NCBI RefSeq assembly: GCF_014636935.1
Contig: NZ_BMES01000002.1
Coordinates: forward strand, 1,035,421-1,099,420
DNA length: 64,000 bases
Source of the DNA: Alsobacter metallidurans
GTDB taxonomy: Bacteria > Pseudomonadota > Alphaproteobacteria > Rhizobiales > Beijerinckiaceae
Direction of reading: 5' to 3'
Part shown: piece by piece, positions 26,981 to 35,746 of the stretch
Layout of the letters: each line of letters starts with the position of its first letter
Position numbering within the stretch: position 1 is the stretch's first letter
The notes under the pieces: generated by a model
Told to the model about the DNA's origin: nothing
The model's database searches: none
The model's input: the letters and a program-made list of their open reading frames with translations, nothing else
Program-made: the position numbers and the translations under genes

Positions 26981-28593
26981 GCGAGAACGAAGCCTTCGTA
27001 GTTCTTGGCCGCGACCTCGCTGCAGATGCGCCGGTAGCGGTCCACGCCGCCCACATACGGCATCATGATGCGCGGCTTGCCGGGGATGTTGGCGCCCATG
27101 TACCAGGACGCGGCTTTGGGCAGCAGCGTCCCGGCGGCCGCCTCGCCGACATGCGCAACCCACCGCTCCTCCGCGCCGACGTCAGCATCGATTCGCGCCA
27201 GGCCCTTGCTCCGCATGTGGTCGATGCAGTCGGTGATGAACTCGACATGCTGCTCGATCGACATGATGACGTTGCTGAGGACGGACGGGCTGCCCGGGCC
27301 GGTGACCATGAACAGGTTGGGAAACCCGGCGCTCATGAGGCCGAGATAGGCCTTGGGGCCGTCCCGCCACTTGTCGCGCAGTGAGGCGCCCCCCTCGCCG
27401 CGGATGTCGACCCGAAGCAGCGCCCCCGTCATGGCGTCAAACCCGGTGGCGTAAACCAGCGCGTCGAAGCCGTAGCGAGCGGCGGATCGGGTGACGAGGC
27501 CAACCGGCGTGATCGCCTCGATGGGGTCGCGGCGGATGTCCACGAGGGTCACGTTCGGCCGGTTGAACGTGGCGTAGTAGTCGCTGTCCACGCAGATGCG
27601 CTTGGTGAAGATCGGGTAGTCCGTCGGGGTGAGGAGTTCGGCCGTCTGCGGGTCCTGGACGATCTCCCGGATCTTCCGGCGCACGAAGTCGGCAGCGGTC
27701 TCGTTGGACTGCTCGTTCACGACGAGGTCGTTGTATGCGTGCATGAAGTTCGCGCCGCCCTTGTCCCACCGCCGCTGGTACTCGGCCTCGCGCTCCTCCG
27801 GGGTGGCCTCCAGCGCGGACTTCACGGCGAACTCATAGATCGTGCCCGAGCGCGTCTCCTCGCGGGCGCGCTTGCGCAGCGCCGGGTAGTCGCTCTTCCA
27901 GCGCGCGATCTCGTCGGGCGTCAGCGGCGCGTTGCGGGCCGGCACGCTGAAATTCGGTGTGCGCTGAAAAACGTAGAGGTGGCCGGCCTGCTCCGCGAGT
28001 TCGGGGATCGCCTGAATGGCCGAGGAGCCTGTGCCGATCACCCCGACGGTCTTTCCGCCGAAATCGACCGGTTCATGCGGCCAGGCGCCAGTATGATAGA
28101 TTTCCCCCGCAAAGGATGCCGCGCCCGGGATTTCCGGAATGCGCGAGGCCGAGAGGCACCCCGTCGCCATCACGCAGAAGCGGGCCCGGATCCTCTCGCC
28201 CTTGTCGGTCGCCAATGTCCAGCTTTGCGTCGTCTCGTCGTAGTCGGCGCGTGTCACGGTGGTGTTGAACTGGACGAAGCGCTTGAGGTCGAAGCGTTCG
28301 GCGACGTGCCGGGCGTAGGCCAGGATCTCGGGCTGGGTGGCGAAGCGCTCGGACCAGTTCCAGTCCTGCTGCAAGCCGTCGTCGAACGAGTAGGAGTACT
28401 GCATGCTCTCGACGTCGCAGCGGGCGCCCGGGTAGCGGTTCCAGTACCAGGTGCCCCCGACGTCGCCGGCGCTGTCAAACGCCTTCACCGAGAAGCCCAA
28501 GCGGCTCAGCCGGTGGATGAGGTAGAGCCCCGAAAAGCCGGCGCCGACCACCGCGACGTCGAGCAGGCCATCGTTGAGCGTGCGATCGGACAT
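26977..28593 (-). CDS. Flavin-containing Baeyer-Villiger monooxygenase
   Basis: A 538-residue class B flavoprotein. The FAD-binding GAGFSG is at residues 17-22. The Baeyer-Villiger fingerprint F-x-G-x-x-x-H-T-x-x-W-P is intact from Phe161 to Trp171 (FAGEIYHTGAWP), and the NADPH-binding Rossmann motif GTGSSA is at about 187-192. Length and motif order match cyclohexanone/steroid/phenylacetone-type monooxygenases. It inserts oxygen next to a carbonyl, giving an ester or lactone that the coupled esterase can open. I used the ATG at 28593; the in-frame TTG at 28599 adds two residues. The ketone substrate cannot be told from the sequence. Confidence 0.93.
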   Translation of the reverse strand: MSDRTLNDGLLDVAVVGAGFSGLYLIHRLSRLGFSVKAFDSAGDVGGTWYWNRYPGARCDVESMQYSYSFDDGLQQDWNWSERFATQPEILAYARHVAERFDLKRFVQFNTTVTRADYDETTQSWTLATDKGERIRARFCVMATGCLSASRIPEIPGAASFAGEIYHTGAWPHEPVDFGGKTVGVIGTGSSAIQAIPELAEQAGHLYVFQRTPNFSVPARNAPLTPDEIARWKSDYPALRKRAREETRSGTIYEFAVKSALEATPEEREAEYQRRWDKGGANFMHAYNDLVVNEQSNETAADFVRRKIREIVQDPQTAELLTPTDYPIFTKRICVDSDYYATFNRPNVTLVDIRRDPIEAITPVGLVTRSAARYGFDALVYATGFDAMTGALLRVDIRGEGGASLRDKWRDGPKAYLGLMSAGFPNLFMVTGPGSPSVLSNVIMSIEQHVEFITDCIDHMRSKGLARIDADVGAEERWVAHVGEAAAGTLLPKAASWYMGANIPGKPRIMMPYVGGVDRYRRICSEVAAKNYEGFVLA

Positions 28594-28662
28594 ATGCAAC
28601 TCCCGGATCGTGGAGCCGGCGCGGCTCGCGGGCGACGCCGGCGTGGGGCGCTGGTCGGCGGC

Positions 28663-29880
28663 CTACTTGGCCAAGGGGCAGACCGAAGGATCGGCGGGCG
28701 CGAAAGCGTCCTCGGGGGCGATCTCGGCGACCTGCTTGTAGAGGTCCCACTCGCCCTTCGACTCCTCGGGCTTCTTGACCTCGAAGACGTACATCTGGCG
28801 CATCACGCGGCCGTCCGGACGGATCGAGCCGTTGTGGGTCATGAAGTCGTTGATGGGCGTCTCGCGCATCTTCTTGTTCACGGCCGCGGTGTCGTCCGTG
28901 CCGGCGGCCTTCACAGCGTTGAGGTAGTGCATCACCGCCCCGTAGGCGCTCGCCTGGATCATGTTAGGCATCTTGCCGAAGCGGTCGAAGTAGCGCTTGG
29001 AGAAGGCGCGGGTCTGGTCATTCTGGTCCCAGTAGAAGGGCGCGGTCTCGAGCAGGCCCTGAGCGGTCTTGAGGCCCATCGCCTTGGTGTCGTGCAGCGT
29101 GAGGCTGAGGGCCGCGAGCTGCTGCTTGGGCCGGATGCCGAACTCGTCCGCCTGCTTGACGATGTTGGCCGCGTGCGCGGTGGTGGTCGCGAGGGCGACG
29201 ACCTTGGCGCCGGACGCCTGCGACTTTAGCAAGTCGGATGAAAAGTCCGTGGTGTCGAAGGGATGCTTGGTGGAGCCGAGTATCGTTCCGCCGGCCTTCT
29301 TCACCATCGCGGTGGTGTCGCGCTCGACGTTGACGCCGTAGCCGTAGTCGACCGTCATGAAATACCAGCTGTCGTGCTTCTGCTTCATCAGCTGGTTCAC
29401 GACGCCGAGGGCCTGGCTGTAGTTGTTGTAGGTCCAGTGGATGCCGTTGGGGCTGCACTTGGCGCCGGTCAGATCGGAGCTGGCCGTCGACAGGTAGATG
29501 ACGAGCTTGTCCTTGTTCTTGGACAGCTCCTGCATGCCGAGCGCCACGGTGGTGATGCCGATGTCGAAGATTGCGGTGACGTCTTCGTCATACCATTTGC
29601 GGGCCATCCCGAGCCCCACGTCGGGCTTGTTGAGATGATCGCCGTTCAAGAGCTGGATGGGACGGCCCAGCACGGTTCCGCCGAAATCCTCGATGGCCAT
29701 CGTCATGGCCACGTTGGTGCCCGGGCCCGAGAGGTCGCGCACGATGCCGGACATGTCGCTGAGCTGGCCGATCTTGAGCGGCTTGGCCTGCGCGAGCGCG
29801 TCGCTGGCGAGAGTTCCGAAGATGGCCAGCGCGCCGGCCGCAAGGGCAACGGTGGGCCGGCGGCCTGTGGTCCGCGTCAT
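28663..29880 (-). CDS. Branched-chain-type ABC transporter substrate-binding protein (Peripla_BP_6), orphan
   Basis: A 405-residue periplasmic protein with a signal peptide (about 30 residues, cleavage at ALAQA). The mature part begins PLKIGQLSDMSGIVRDLSGP, which is typical of HAAT/Liv-type binding proteins, and the body contains SWYFMTVDYGYGVNVERDT. It precedes the monooxygenase by 69 bases on the same strand and is probably the first gene of that operon. No membrane subunits are attached, so it may feed one of the two Liv transporters further along the island. Similar proteins bind aromatic acids and other non-amino-acid ligands. Confidence 0.88.
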   Translation of the reverse strand: MTRTTGRRPTVALAAGALAIFGTLASDALAQAKPLKIGQLSDMSGIVRDLSGPGTNVAMTMAIEDFGGTVLGRPIQLLNGDHLNKPDVGLGMARKWYDEDVTAIFDIGITTVALGMQELSKNKDKLVIYLSTASSDLTGAKCSPNGIHWTYNNYSQALGVVNQLMKQKHDSWYFMTVDYGYGVNVERDTTAMVKKAGGTILGSTKHPFDTTDFSSDLLKSQASGAKVVALATTTAHAANIVKQADEFGIRPKQQLAALSLTLHDTKAMGLKTAQGLLETAPFYWDQNDQTRAFSKRYFDRFGKMPNMIQASAYGAVMHYLNAVKAAGTDDTAAVNKKMRETPINDFMTHNGSIRPDGRVMRQMYVFEVKKPEESKGEWDLYKQVAEIAPEDAFAPADPSVCPLAK

Positions 29881-29952
29881 GGTGCTCTCCTCCCGCCATA
29901 CGGCGCCGCGCCATTCTGTCCGGCGCTTGTGGCCAGTTTTGGCACGATGAAT

Positions 29953-29970
29953 TCATTGGTCAACCAATGA
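29953..29970. promoter_or_regulatory. Perfect inverted repeat, candidate GntR/FadR-type operator
   Basis: TCATTGGTCAACCAATGA is a palindrome with two 8-base arms around a CA centre. It lies 73 bases upstream of the binding-protein start (29880, minus strand) and 71 bases after the stop of the LuxR-type gene. TTGGT...ACCAA symmetry is typical of FadR-subfamily GntR operators, and a protein of this family is encoded at 48453-49193. It probably controls the monooxygenase operon. Confidence 0.55.
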
Positions 29971-30040
29971 TTGAGCGCGGAGGCCTCGAGAGAGGTGCGC
30001 AACTGCGCTTACCCGGGCGCGCGTTTTCCCAAACGGCTCT

Positions 30041-30382
30041 TCATGCGTCGCCGGCCCGGCGGCTCTCGCGCTCGCAGAAGACCGCGAAACGCACCGCGGC
30101 CGCCACGCGCGAACGCTCGCCGAGCTTGCCAAGCACGGCCGAGATGTGCGCCTTCACGGTCGCCTCGCTGATCCCGCACCGATGCGCGATCTGCTTGTTG
30201 ATCTGCCCCTGGGCCACGAGGCCTAGGATCGCCCGCTGGGCCGGCGTGAGGCTGCGCACCCGCTCGGCGAAGAGATCCGGGTTCTCCAGGAAGACGCGGC
30301 CAGGCGGCAGCGCGCCGGGCGTGTCCCCTCGAGCCAGGACGCCCGGTCCAGGCGGATCGGGCAGGCGAAACATGCGCCCCAT
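30041..30382 (-). CDS. Small LuxR-type DNA-binding protein (HTH domain only)
   Basis: A 113-residue protein that is essentially a LuxR/NarL HTH: SLTPAQRAILGLVAQGQINK, then ISEATVKAHISAVLGKLGE. The preceding 45 residues (Pro/Gly-rich) do not form a receiver or autoinducer domain. Its ATG (30382) shares one base with the stop of the acyl-CoA dehydrogenase (TGATG on the minus strand), so translation is coupled. It may be a truncated response regulator that kept its DNA-binding half, or a genuine single-domain regulator. It is the last gene of the CoA operon. Confidence 0.65.
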   Translation of the reverse strand: MGRMFRLPDPPGPGVLARGDTPGALPPGRVFLENPDLFAERVRSLTPAQRAILGLVAQGQINKQIAHRCGISEATVKAHISAVLGKLGERSRVAAAVRFAVFCERESRRAGDA

Positions 30383-31548
30383 CAGTAGGATTTCGGCAGG
30401 CCGAGCACGCGTTCGGCGATAAAGGACAGGATGAGCTGTTCGGTGACGGGCGCGATGCGGGGCAGCATCGATTCGCGGAACAGGCGCTCGACCTGGTACT
30501 CGCGGGCATATCCCATGCCGCCATGCGTCATCACGGCCTTGGTGCAGGCGTCGAACGCCGCGCGGGCGCCGAGAAATTTGCCGGCGTTGGCCTCCGCCCC
30601 GCAGGACTGGCCGTTGTCGTAGAGCCATGCGGCCCGCATCAGCATCCAGTAGGCGGACTCCAGGTAAGTCCAGGCTTCCGCCAGAGGGTGTTGCACGCCC
30701 TGGTTCTGGCCGATGGGCCGGCCAAAGACGACGCGATCCTTGGCGTATTGCGCCGCCCTGTTGAGCGCGTCGCGCCCGACCCCGATGGCCTCAATGCCGA
30801 CCAGGATGCGCTCGGGGTTCAGGCTGTCCAGCAGGTACTCGAACCCCCTGCCCTCCTCGCCGACGCGGTCCTCCTCGCGGATAAACAGGCCGTCGATGAA
30901 AACGGCGTTGGAGTCGACGGCGTTGCGGCCCATCTTCTTGATGCGCCGCACCTCGATCTTGCTGCGGTCAAGGTCGGTGTAGAACAGCGTCATGCCCTGT
31001 GTGGGCTTGCGGCACTGGTCCTTGGGGGTGGTGCGGGTGAGCAGCAGGATCTTGTCGGCCACCTGGGCGGTGGAGGTCCACATCTTGCGGCCGTGCACCA
31101 CGTAGCCACCCGGCGCCCGGGTGGCGACCGTCTTGATGCTGGTGGTGTCGAGGCCGGCGTCAGGCTCGGTGACGCCGAAGCAGGCCTTCTGCTCGCCCTT
31201 CACCAGCGGGGTCAACCAGCGCTGCTTCTGCTCGGGGGAGCCGTGCACCACGATGGCGTGGGGACCGAACAGGTTGATGTGGATCGCGGACGCCGCGGAG
31301 TAGCCGCCGCCACTGGAGGTCGCGGCGTGCATCATGATGGCCGCCTCGGTGACGCCGAGGCCCGCGCCGCCGACCTCCTCGGGCATGGTGATGCCGAGCC
31401 AGCCGTTCTGGGCCATGAGGGCGTAGTACTCGCTGGGGAAGCGGGCCTCTTCCTCGCATTCCGTCCAATAGTCGTCATCGAAGGAGGAGCAGATCTGGCG
31501 GACGCTGGCGTCGATGGCCTTCTGGTCGTCGCTGAGCTGGATGTCCAT
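30382..31548 (-). CDS. Acyl-CoA dehydrogenase
   Basis: A 388-residue FAD enzyme of the acyl-CoA dehydrogenase family. FGVTEPDAGLDTTSIKT is the classical FAD-binding signature 1 and contains the conserved T-E-P-x-x-G pattern. HGRKMWTSTAQVADKILL follows, and the C-terminal domain carries ATHGGMGYA-like MTHGGMGYAREYQVERLFRE. It oxidises an acyl-CoA at the alpha-beta bond, passing electrons to ETF. Its neighbours (reductase, BKACE, CoA-transferase, lyase, hydratase) place it in a CoA-dependent degradation pathway. Confidence 0.92.
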   Translation of the reverse strand: MDIQLSDDQKAIDASVRQICSSFDDDYWTECEEEARFPSEYYALMAQNGWLGITMPEEVGGAGLGVTEAAIMMHAATSSGGGYSAASAIHINLFGPHAIVVHGSPEQKQRWLTPLVKGEQKACFGVTEPDAGLDTTSIKTVATRAPGGYVVHGRKMWTSTAQVADKILLLTRTTPKDQCRKPTQGMTLFYTDLDRSKIEVRRIKKMGRNAVDSNAVFIDGLFIREEDRVGEEGRGFEYLLDSLNPERILVGIEAIGVGRDALNRAAQYAKDRVVFGRPIGQNQGVQHPLAEAWTYLESAYWMLMRAAWLYDNGQSCGAEANAGKFLGARAAFDACTKAVMTHGGMGYAREYQVERLFRESMLPRIAPVTEQLILSFIAERVLGLPKSY

Positions 31549-31587
31549 GAGGGTGTCCGATGCTGGGGAAAGGGGCAGGCGGCGCGT

Positions 31588-32619
31588 TCAGCCGATGAAG
31601 ATCAGCTTCTTGCCGAGGTTTTCGCCGGCGTAGAGGGACGCGATGGCCCCTGGCGCTTCCTCGATGCCTTGGGCGAGGTCGATGTCGTAGGTGAGCGTTC
31701 CGGCCTTGCAGAGCCGCGCGAGGTCGTCGCAGGCGGCCGCGTAGCGGGCCATGTGGTCGAAGATCACGAAGCCGCTCCACACCAGGCGCCGCAACATGAT
31801 CTCGCGCTCGTTGCGGGGGCCGGTCGGAAGCGGGTTCCACGAAGCCACGGAGGCGGTGCCGCACTGGACGATGCGCCCGCCGATGGCCATGCGGCGCAGC
31901 ACGGTGTCGAGGATGCTGCCGCCCGTGTTGTCGAAATAGACGTTCACGCCATCCGGCGCCGCCTTGGCGACGGCGGCGTCGAGGTCGGCCGTCTTGTAGT
32001 TGATCGCGTCCGCATAGCCGTAGCGCTCGCGGCAGAGCGCCACCTTGCGGTCGTCGCCGGTGAGGCCGATCGCGCGGGCCCCGAGGTTGCGACCGATCTG
32101 GCCGACGAAGCTGCCGACGGAGCCGGCCGCCGTGGACACCACGAGGGTGTCGCCCTCGCGGGGCCGGCCCAGCTCGGTAAGGGCCAGATAGGCGGTGACG
32201 CCGTTGATGCCGAGCAGGCTCCCGAAGGCGGCGAGCGGCAGGTCCTGCGTGGCGCGGTGGATCACCTGCGCGGGCGTCGCGACCGCGTAGTCCTGCCAGC
32301 CGAACCAGCCATAGAGCGCATCCCCGGCCTTGAAGTCCGGATGGCGGCTCTCCTGCACGACGCCCACCGCCAGCGCCCGCATGGGGCCGCCGAGCGGCAC
32401 GGGCGCGGAGTAATTCGCCTCGGCCGAGGCCCAGCCGCGCTGCGCCGGGTCGACGGACAGGTAGACGTTGCGGACCAGGATCTCGCCGTTGCCCGGCTCG
32501 GGCACGGACGCGCTGGCGAGCTCGAAGTCGCTCGCCTGCGGGACTCCCGCCGGGCGCCTGGCCAGCAGAACCTGCCGGTTCTCGCCTGGGGTGGAGTATG
32601 TCGGGATGTCGGTCGGCAT
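31588..32619 (-). CDS. NADP-dependent medium-chain reductase (CurA/prostaglandin reductase-like)
   Basis: A 343-residue zinc-free MDR oxidoreductase. GNGEILVRNVYLSVDPAQRG is the typical N-terminal pattern of CurA/leukotriene B4 12-hydroxydehydrogenase-type reductases. VVSTAAGSVGSFVGQIGRNL is the cofactor fold, followed by IGLTGDDRK, where the basic residue suggests NADPH. Such enzymes reduce alpha,beta-unsaturated ketones or acids. It stands between the acyl-CoA dehydrogenase and the BKACE pseudogene in the same minus-strand operon. The cytoplasmic substrate is unknown. Confidence 0.88.
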   Translation of the reverse strand: MPTDIPTYSTPGENRQVLLARRPAGVPQASDFELASASVPEPGNGEILVRNVYLSVDPAQRGWASAEANYSAPVPLGGPMRALAVGVVQESRHPDFKAGDALYGWFGWQDYAVATPAQVIHRATQDLPLAAFGSLLGINGVTAYLALTELGRPREGDTLVVSTAAGSVGSFVGQIGRNLGARAIGLTGDDRKVALCRERYGYADAINYKTADLDAAVAKAAPDGVNVYFDNTGGSILDTVLRRMAIGGRIVQCGTASVASWNPLPTGPRNEREIMLRRLVWSGFVIFDHMARYAAACDDLARLCKAGTLTYDIDLAQGIEEAPGAIASLYAGENLGKKLIFIG

Positions 32620-32628
32620 CGGGGGCTC

Positions 32629-33560
32629 CTAGAAGGCGACGTTGGCGGCGCCCTTGGTTCCGAGCATGCGGCGGGCGTCATCCGGGGTGGCGACCTCGAG
32701 CGACAGCTCCTCCAGGATGCGGCGGATCTTGGCGACCTGGTCGGCGTTGGAGGGCGCGAGCTGGCCCTTGCCGAGATAGAGGTTGTCCTCCAGCCCGACG
32801 CGGACATTGCGCCCAGGATGGCCCCCATGGTGACGAAGGGCAGCTGGTGACGGCCCGCGGCCAGGATCGACAGGTAGTAGTCCTGGCCGAAGAGCCGGTC
32901 GGCGGTCGCCTTCATGTGCATCAGGTTCTCGGGCTCGGGCCCGATGCCGCCCAGGATGCCGAAGATCGACTGGACGAAGAACGGCGGCTTCACGAGCCCG
33001 CGATCTGCGAAGTGCGCCAGGTTGTAGAGGTGGCCGACGTCGTAGCACTCGAACTCGAAGCGGGTCCCGAGCGCGCCGAGCTCCGTCATGCCGCGCTCGA
33101 TCTGCGTGAACGTGTTGGAGAGGATGAAGTCCTTCGTCATCTCCAGGTAAGGCTGCTCCCAGTCGTTCTTGTATTCGGCGATGCGCCCGCCCGCGGCCGA
33201 GATGTTGAAGTTGAAGGAGCCCATGTTCATGGAGGCGATCTCGGGAGGGGCCCACTTGGCCGCCGCCAGGCGCTCGTCCAGCGTCATGCCGAGGCCGCCG
33301 CCCGTCGTGATGTTGATGATGCCGTCGCAGCCCTGCTTGATGGTCGGCAGAAAGCGCTTGAACATCTCGGGATCCTGCGTGGGCCGCCCCGTCTCGGGGT
33401 TGCGCGCGTGGAGATGCAGGATCGCGGCGCCGGCCTTGGCGGCCCCGATGGCGCTCTGGGCGATCTGGTCGGGCGTGACCGGCAAATGCGGCGACATGCT
33501 GGGCGTGTGGATCGAGCCCGTGATGGCGCAGCTGATGATGACCTTCTCGGCGCGTTTCAT
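32629..33560 (-). pseudogene. Beta-keto acid cleavage enzyme (BKACE/DUF849) with a single-base frameshift
   Basis: The N-terminal 250 residues are intact, from MKRAEKVIISCAITG through the metal-binding HLHARNPETG to LPFVTMGAILG. At about 32809-32812 one base is missing relative to the family, and the normal continuation (NVRVGLEDNLYLGKGQLA, ending GTKGAANVAF) is found in the next frame, with its stop at 32629-32631. Adding one G:C pair restores a complete protein of about 310 residues. BKACE enzymes cleave a 3-oxo acid with acetyl-CoA into acetoacetate and a new acyl-CoA. It is either a recent pseudogene or a sequencing error in a GC-run. Confidence 0.85.
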
Positions 33561-33584
33561 GTGCGTTTCCCTGTTGCGGCGCGC

Positions 33585-34853
33585 TCAGAACCGCGCGGCG
33601 ATGTCCTTCCAGGCGTCCTGCAGCGCTCCGCGATGCTCCGGGGCCGCGATCGCGACCAGGCGCTCCGCCCGCTCGGTCACGGCGAGGCCGCGCAGGTCCG
33701 CCACGCCGTGCTCGGTGATCACCACGTCGATGGCGTGGCGCGGCAGGGAACACACGCCATCGAGGCGCGCGGTGATGCGCGACACGGCGTTGCGGCCGGA
33801 GGTCGCCGGCAGTGCGATGATGCTGACGCCGTCATGCGCGAGGCTTGCGGCCTGCGCGAAATCGGCCGCGCCGCCGACGCCGCTGATCATGCGACCGTCC
33901 AGCATTTCGAGATTGGCCTGGCCGAACAGGTCGACGCTCAGCGCCGAGTTCACGGCGACGAGCCGCGGCAGGCCGGCCAGCGTCGCGGGCCCGTGCGTGT
34001 AGTCGCAGGCCCGCACCGCGAAATCGGCGCGATCGGCGAGCCAGTCGTAATAGGCGGCCGTCCCGACATGGACGCAGCTGGCGTGCAACGCTCGTGGGTC
34101 GAGCGAGCCGCCATCGGCCAGCAGGCGGGTCGCATCCGACAGCATGCCGGAGTGAAGACGCAGCCCGCGGCGGTCGGCGACAATGCGCATCAGCGCGTCA
34201 GGCGTCTTGCCGAGCCCAACCTGGAGCGTTGATCCGTCGATCACGAAACCGGCGATCAGTTCCGCGATGCGCGAGGCCTGAGGGGACGGGGTCCCCACGT
34301 CGTATTCGCGCAACGGCGTGTCCAGCTCCAGAACGGCGTCGGCCCGGGCGAGCGCGAATGTTTCTGCGCCAGGGATGCGCGGCATCCGCGGGTTGACCAC
34401 CGCGAAGATGCGCCGGCACCGCTGCAGCGCAATGGGGGTGAACTCCACCGCGATTCCGAGCGAACAGAGACCATTGGCGTCAGGCGGCGACACGTGGACG
34501 AAGCCAACGTCGAACGTGGCGCCGCGCAAGTGGGACGCGAAGGCGCCGTAGGACATCGGCAGATGCCGCAAGCGTCCGCCGGCCTGCGAGCCCGACGGCG
34601 CGGGCTGCGCGAAGGGACTGGACCAGATGGAGCCCTCGGGCAGCCGTTCCACCGGGACCGGATTGATGCCGGGGACGAATGCGCCCGTGATATGAAGAGG
34701 CGGCGCACTGGCGGCGCAGAGCGCATCCACCAGCGCCGGAACCTCGGCGCCGGCGCCCGGAAGGTAAATGCGGTCGCCCGCCGAGAGCAGCCGCACGAGC
34801 CCGGCTGGATCGTTGACGCGCCGCGCGGCGCCCGGTGTGCCGGCCTCCCGCAT
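33585..34853 (-). CDS. Acetyl-CoA hydrolase/CoA-transferase family protein (4-hydroxybutyrate CoA-transferase type)
   Basis: A 422-residue protein with the two-domain fold of Cat1/4-hydroxybutyrate CoA-transferases. HVSPPDANGLCSLGIAVEFT, then VGLGKTPDALMRIVADRRGL, AVNSALSVDLFGQANLEML and ISGVGGAADFAQAASLA are the recognisable blocks. At the place where the catalytic Glu is expected (H-[ST]-E-M-x-S-D) it reads LHSGMLSD, with Gly instead of Glu. The ATG at 34853 overlaps the stop of the CitE-like gene (TGATG). With the lyase and the MaoC hydratase upstream it resembles the itaconate set Ict-Ccl-Ich. Its activity is uncertain because of the changed residue. Confidence 0.8.
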   Translation of the reverse strand: MREAGTPGAARRVNDPAGLVRLLSAGDRIYLPGAGAEVPALVDALCAASAPPLHITGAFVPGINPVPVERLPEGSIWSSPFAQPAPSGSQAGGRLRHLPMSYGAFASHLRGATFDVGFVHVSPPDANGLCSLGIAVEFTPIALQRCRRIFAVVNPRMPRIPGAETFALARADAVLELDTPLREYDVGTPSPQASRIAELIAGFVIDGSTLQVGLGKTPDALMRIVADRRGLRLHSGMLSDATRLLADGGSLDPRALHASCVHVGTAAYYDWLADRADFAVRACDYTHGPATLAGLPRLVAVNSALSVDLFGQANLEMLDGRMISGVGGAADFAQAASLAHDGVSIIALPATSGRNAVSRITARLDGVCSLPRHAIDVVITEHGVADLRGLAVTERAERLVAIAAPEHRGALQDAWKDIAARF

Positions 34854-35746
34854 CAGGCTCGCGCTCCGGCTCGGCCGGCAATCGCGGCCGCGCGGGCGAG
34901 CACCTGCTCGGCCTGCCTGAGATGCGGGATGTCCAGCATCTTGCCGTCGAGGCCGACGACGCCGATGCCCGGGCTGGCCGAGAACGCGTCCACGACCCTC
35001 CGGGCATGGTCGATTTCGGCCTGCGACGGCGAAAACGCCGCGTTGATGCCCGCCACCTGGTCGGGGTGTATGGCGATACGGCCGGTGAACCCCTCGCGGG
35101 ACGCTTCGGCGCAATCGTGTCGCAGGCCGGCATCGTCGCGGAAATCGGCGTAGAGCGTCTCGATCGCGGCTACGCCGCAGGCCTTGGCGGCCAGGAGGCA
35201 CTGCGACCGGACCATCCGGTAGGTGAAGGCCCATCGGCCCGATGGGTCCCGGTTGGTGCTGGCGCCCAACGCGGTGCTGAGATCTTCCGCGCCCCAGGTC
35301 AGCCCGAACAGGCGCGGCAGCGGCGTGTCGTGATAATGCGCGAGCCCAAAGGGCGCCTTCGGGGTTTCGGTCGCGACAGGCAGGAGCCGGATGGACTTGG
35401 CGACGCCGTCGCGGCGCTCCAGCGCGTCCAGGAACGCGCTGATGCGAACGAGGTCGGCCGGGCGGTCCGCCTTCGGGACCACGATCCCGTCCGGCGCGGC
35501 CCGGACCACGCCGACAAGGTCGTCGAGGCCGCCGTCCGCGAGCGGGTTCATGCGCACCCACAGCTCAGATCCGCCCGTGCGCGGAGCGGCGATGTAGTCG
35601 CGCACCATGTCGCGCGCCAGCGCCTTGCGGGACGGCGCGACCGAATCCTCGAGATCCAGGATCAGCGCATCGGCGCCCGAGCCGGCGCCCTTGGCGAGCT
35701 TCTTCTCGCTGTCGCCGGGAACGAACAAGAAGGACCGGAGCGTCAT
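34853..35746 (-). CDS. CoA-ester lyase, CitE/HpcH-HpaI aldolase family
   Basis: A 297-residue TIM-barrel lyase of the CitE/malyl-CoA/citramalyl-CoA type. [19 protein letters not shown] is the family start, [20 protein letters not shown] holds the Mg-binding and acidic residues, WVRMNPL the conserved Arg, and [16 protein letters not shown] the C-terminal hallmark. It cleaves a hydroxyacyl-CoA into acetyl- or propionyl-CoA and a 2-oxo acid (for example citramalyl-CoA to acetyl-CoA and pyruvate). It overlaps the MaoC gene by four bases and the CoA-transferase by one. Confidence 0.88.
   Translation of the reverse strand: MTLRSFLFVPGDSEKKLAKGAGSGADALILDLEDSVAPSRKALARDMVRDYIAAPRTGGSELWVRMNPLADGGLDDLVGVVRAAPDGIVVPKADRPADLVRISAFLDALERRDGVAKSIRLLPVATETPKAPFGLAHYHDTPLPRLFGLTWGAEDLSTALGASTNRDPSGRWAFTYRMVRSQCLLAAKACGVAAIETLYADFRDDAGLRHDCAEASREGFTGRIAIHPDQVAGINAAFSPSQAEIDHARRVVDAFSASPGIGVVGLDGKMLDIPHLRQAEQVLARAAAIAGRAGARA

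Noticed and set aside
29967-30422. A 151-codon plus-strand frame overlapping the palindrome
   Set aside because: It is antisense to the LuxR-type HTH gene, whose sequence clearly fits a known family, and it has no ribosome site.
30523-32850. A 775-codon open frame on the plus strand
   Set aside because: It runs antisense to the acyl-CoA dehydrogenase and reductase genes and shows no family resemblance, only the repetitive Gly/Val/Ala composition of a shadow frame.
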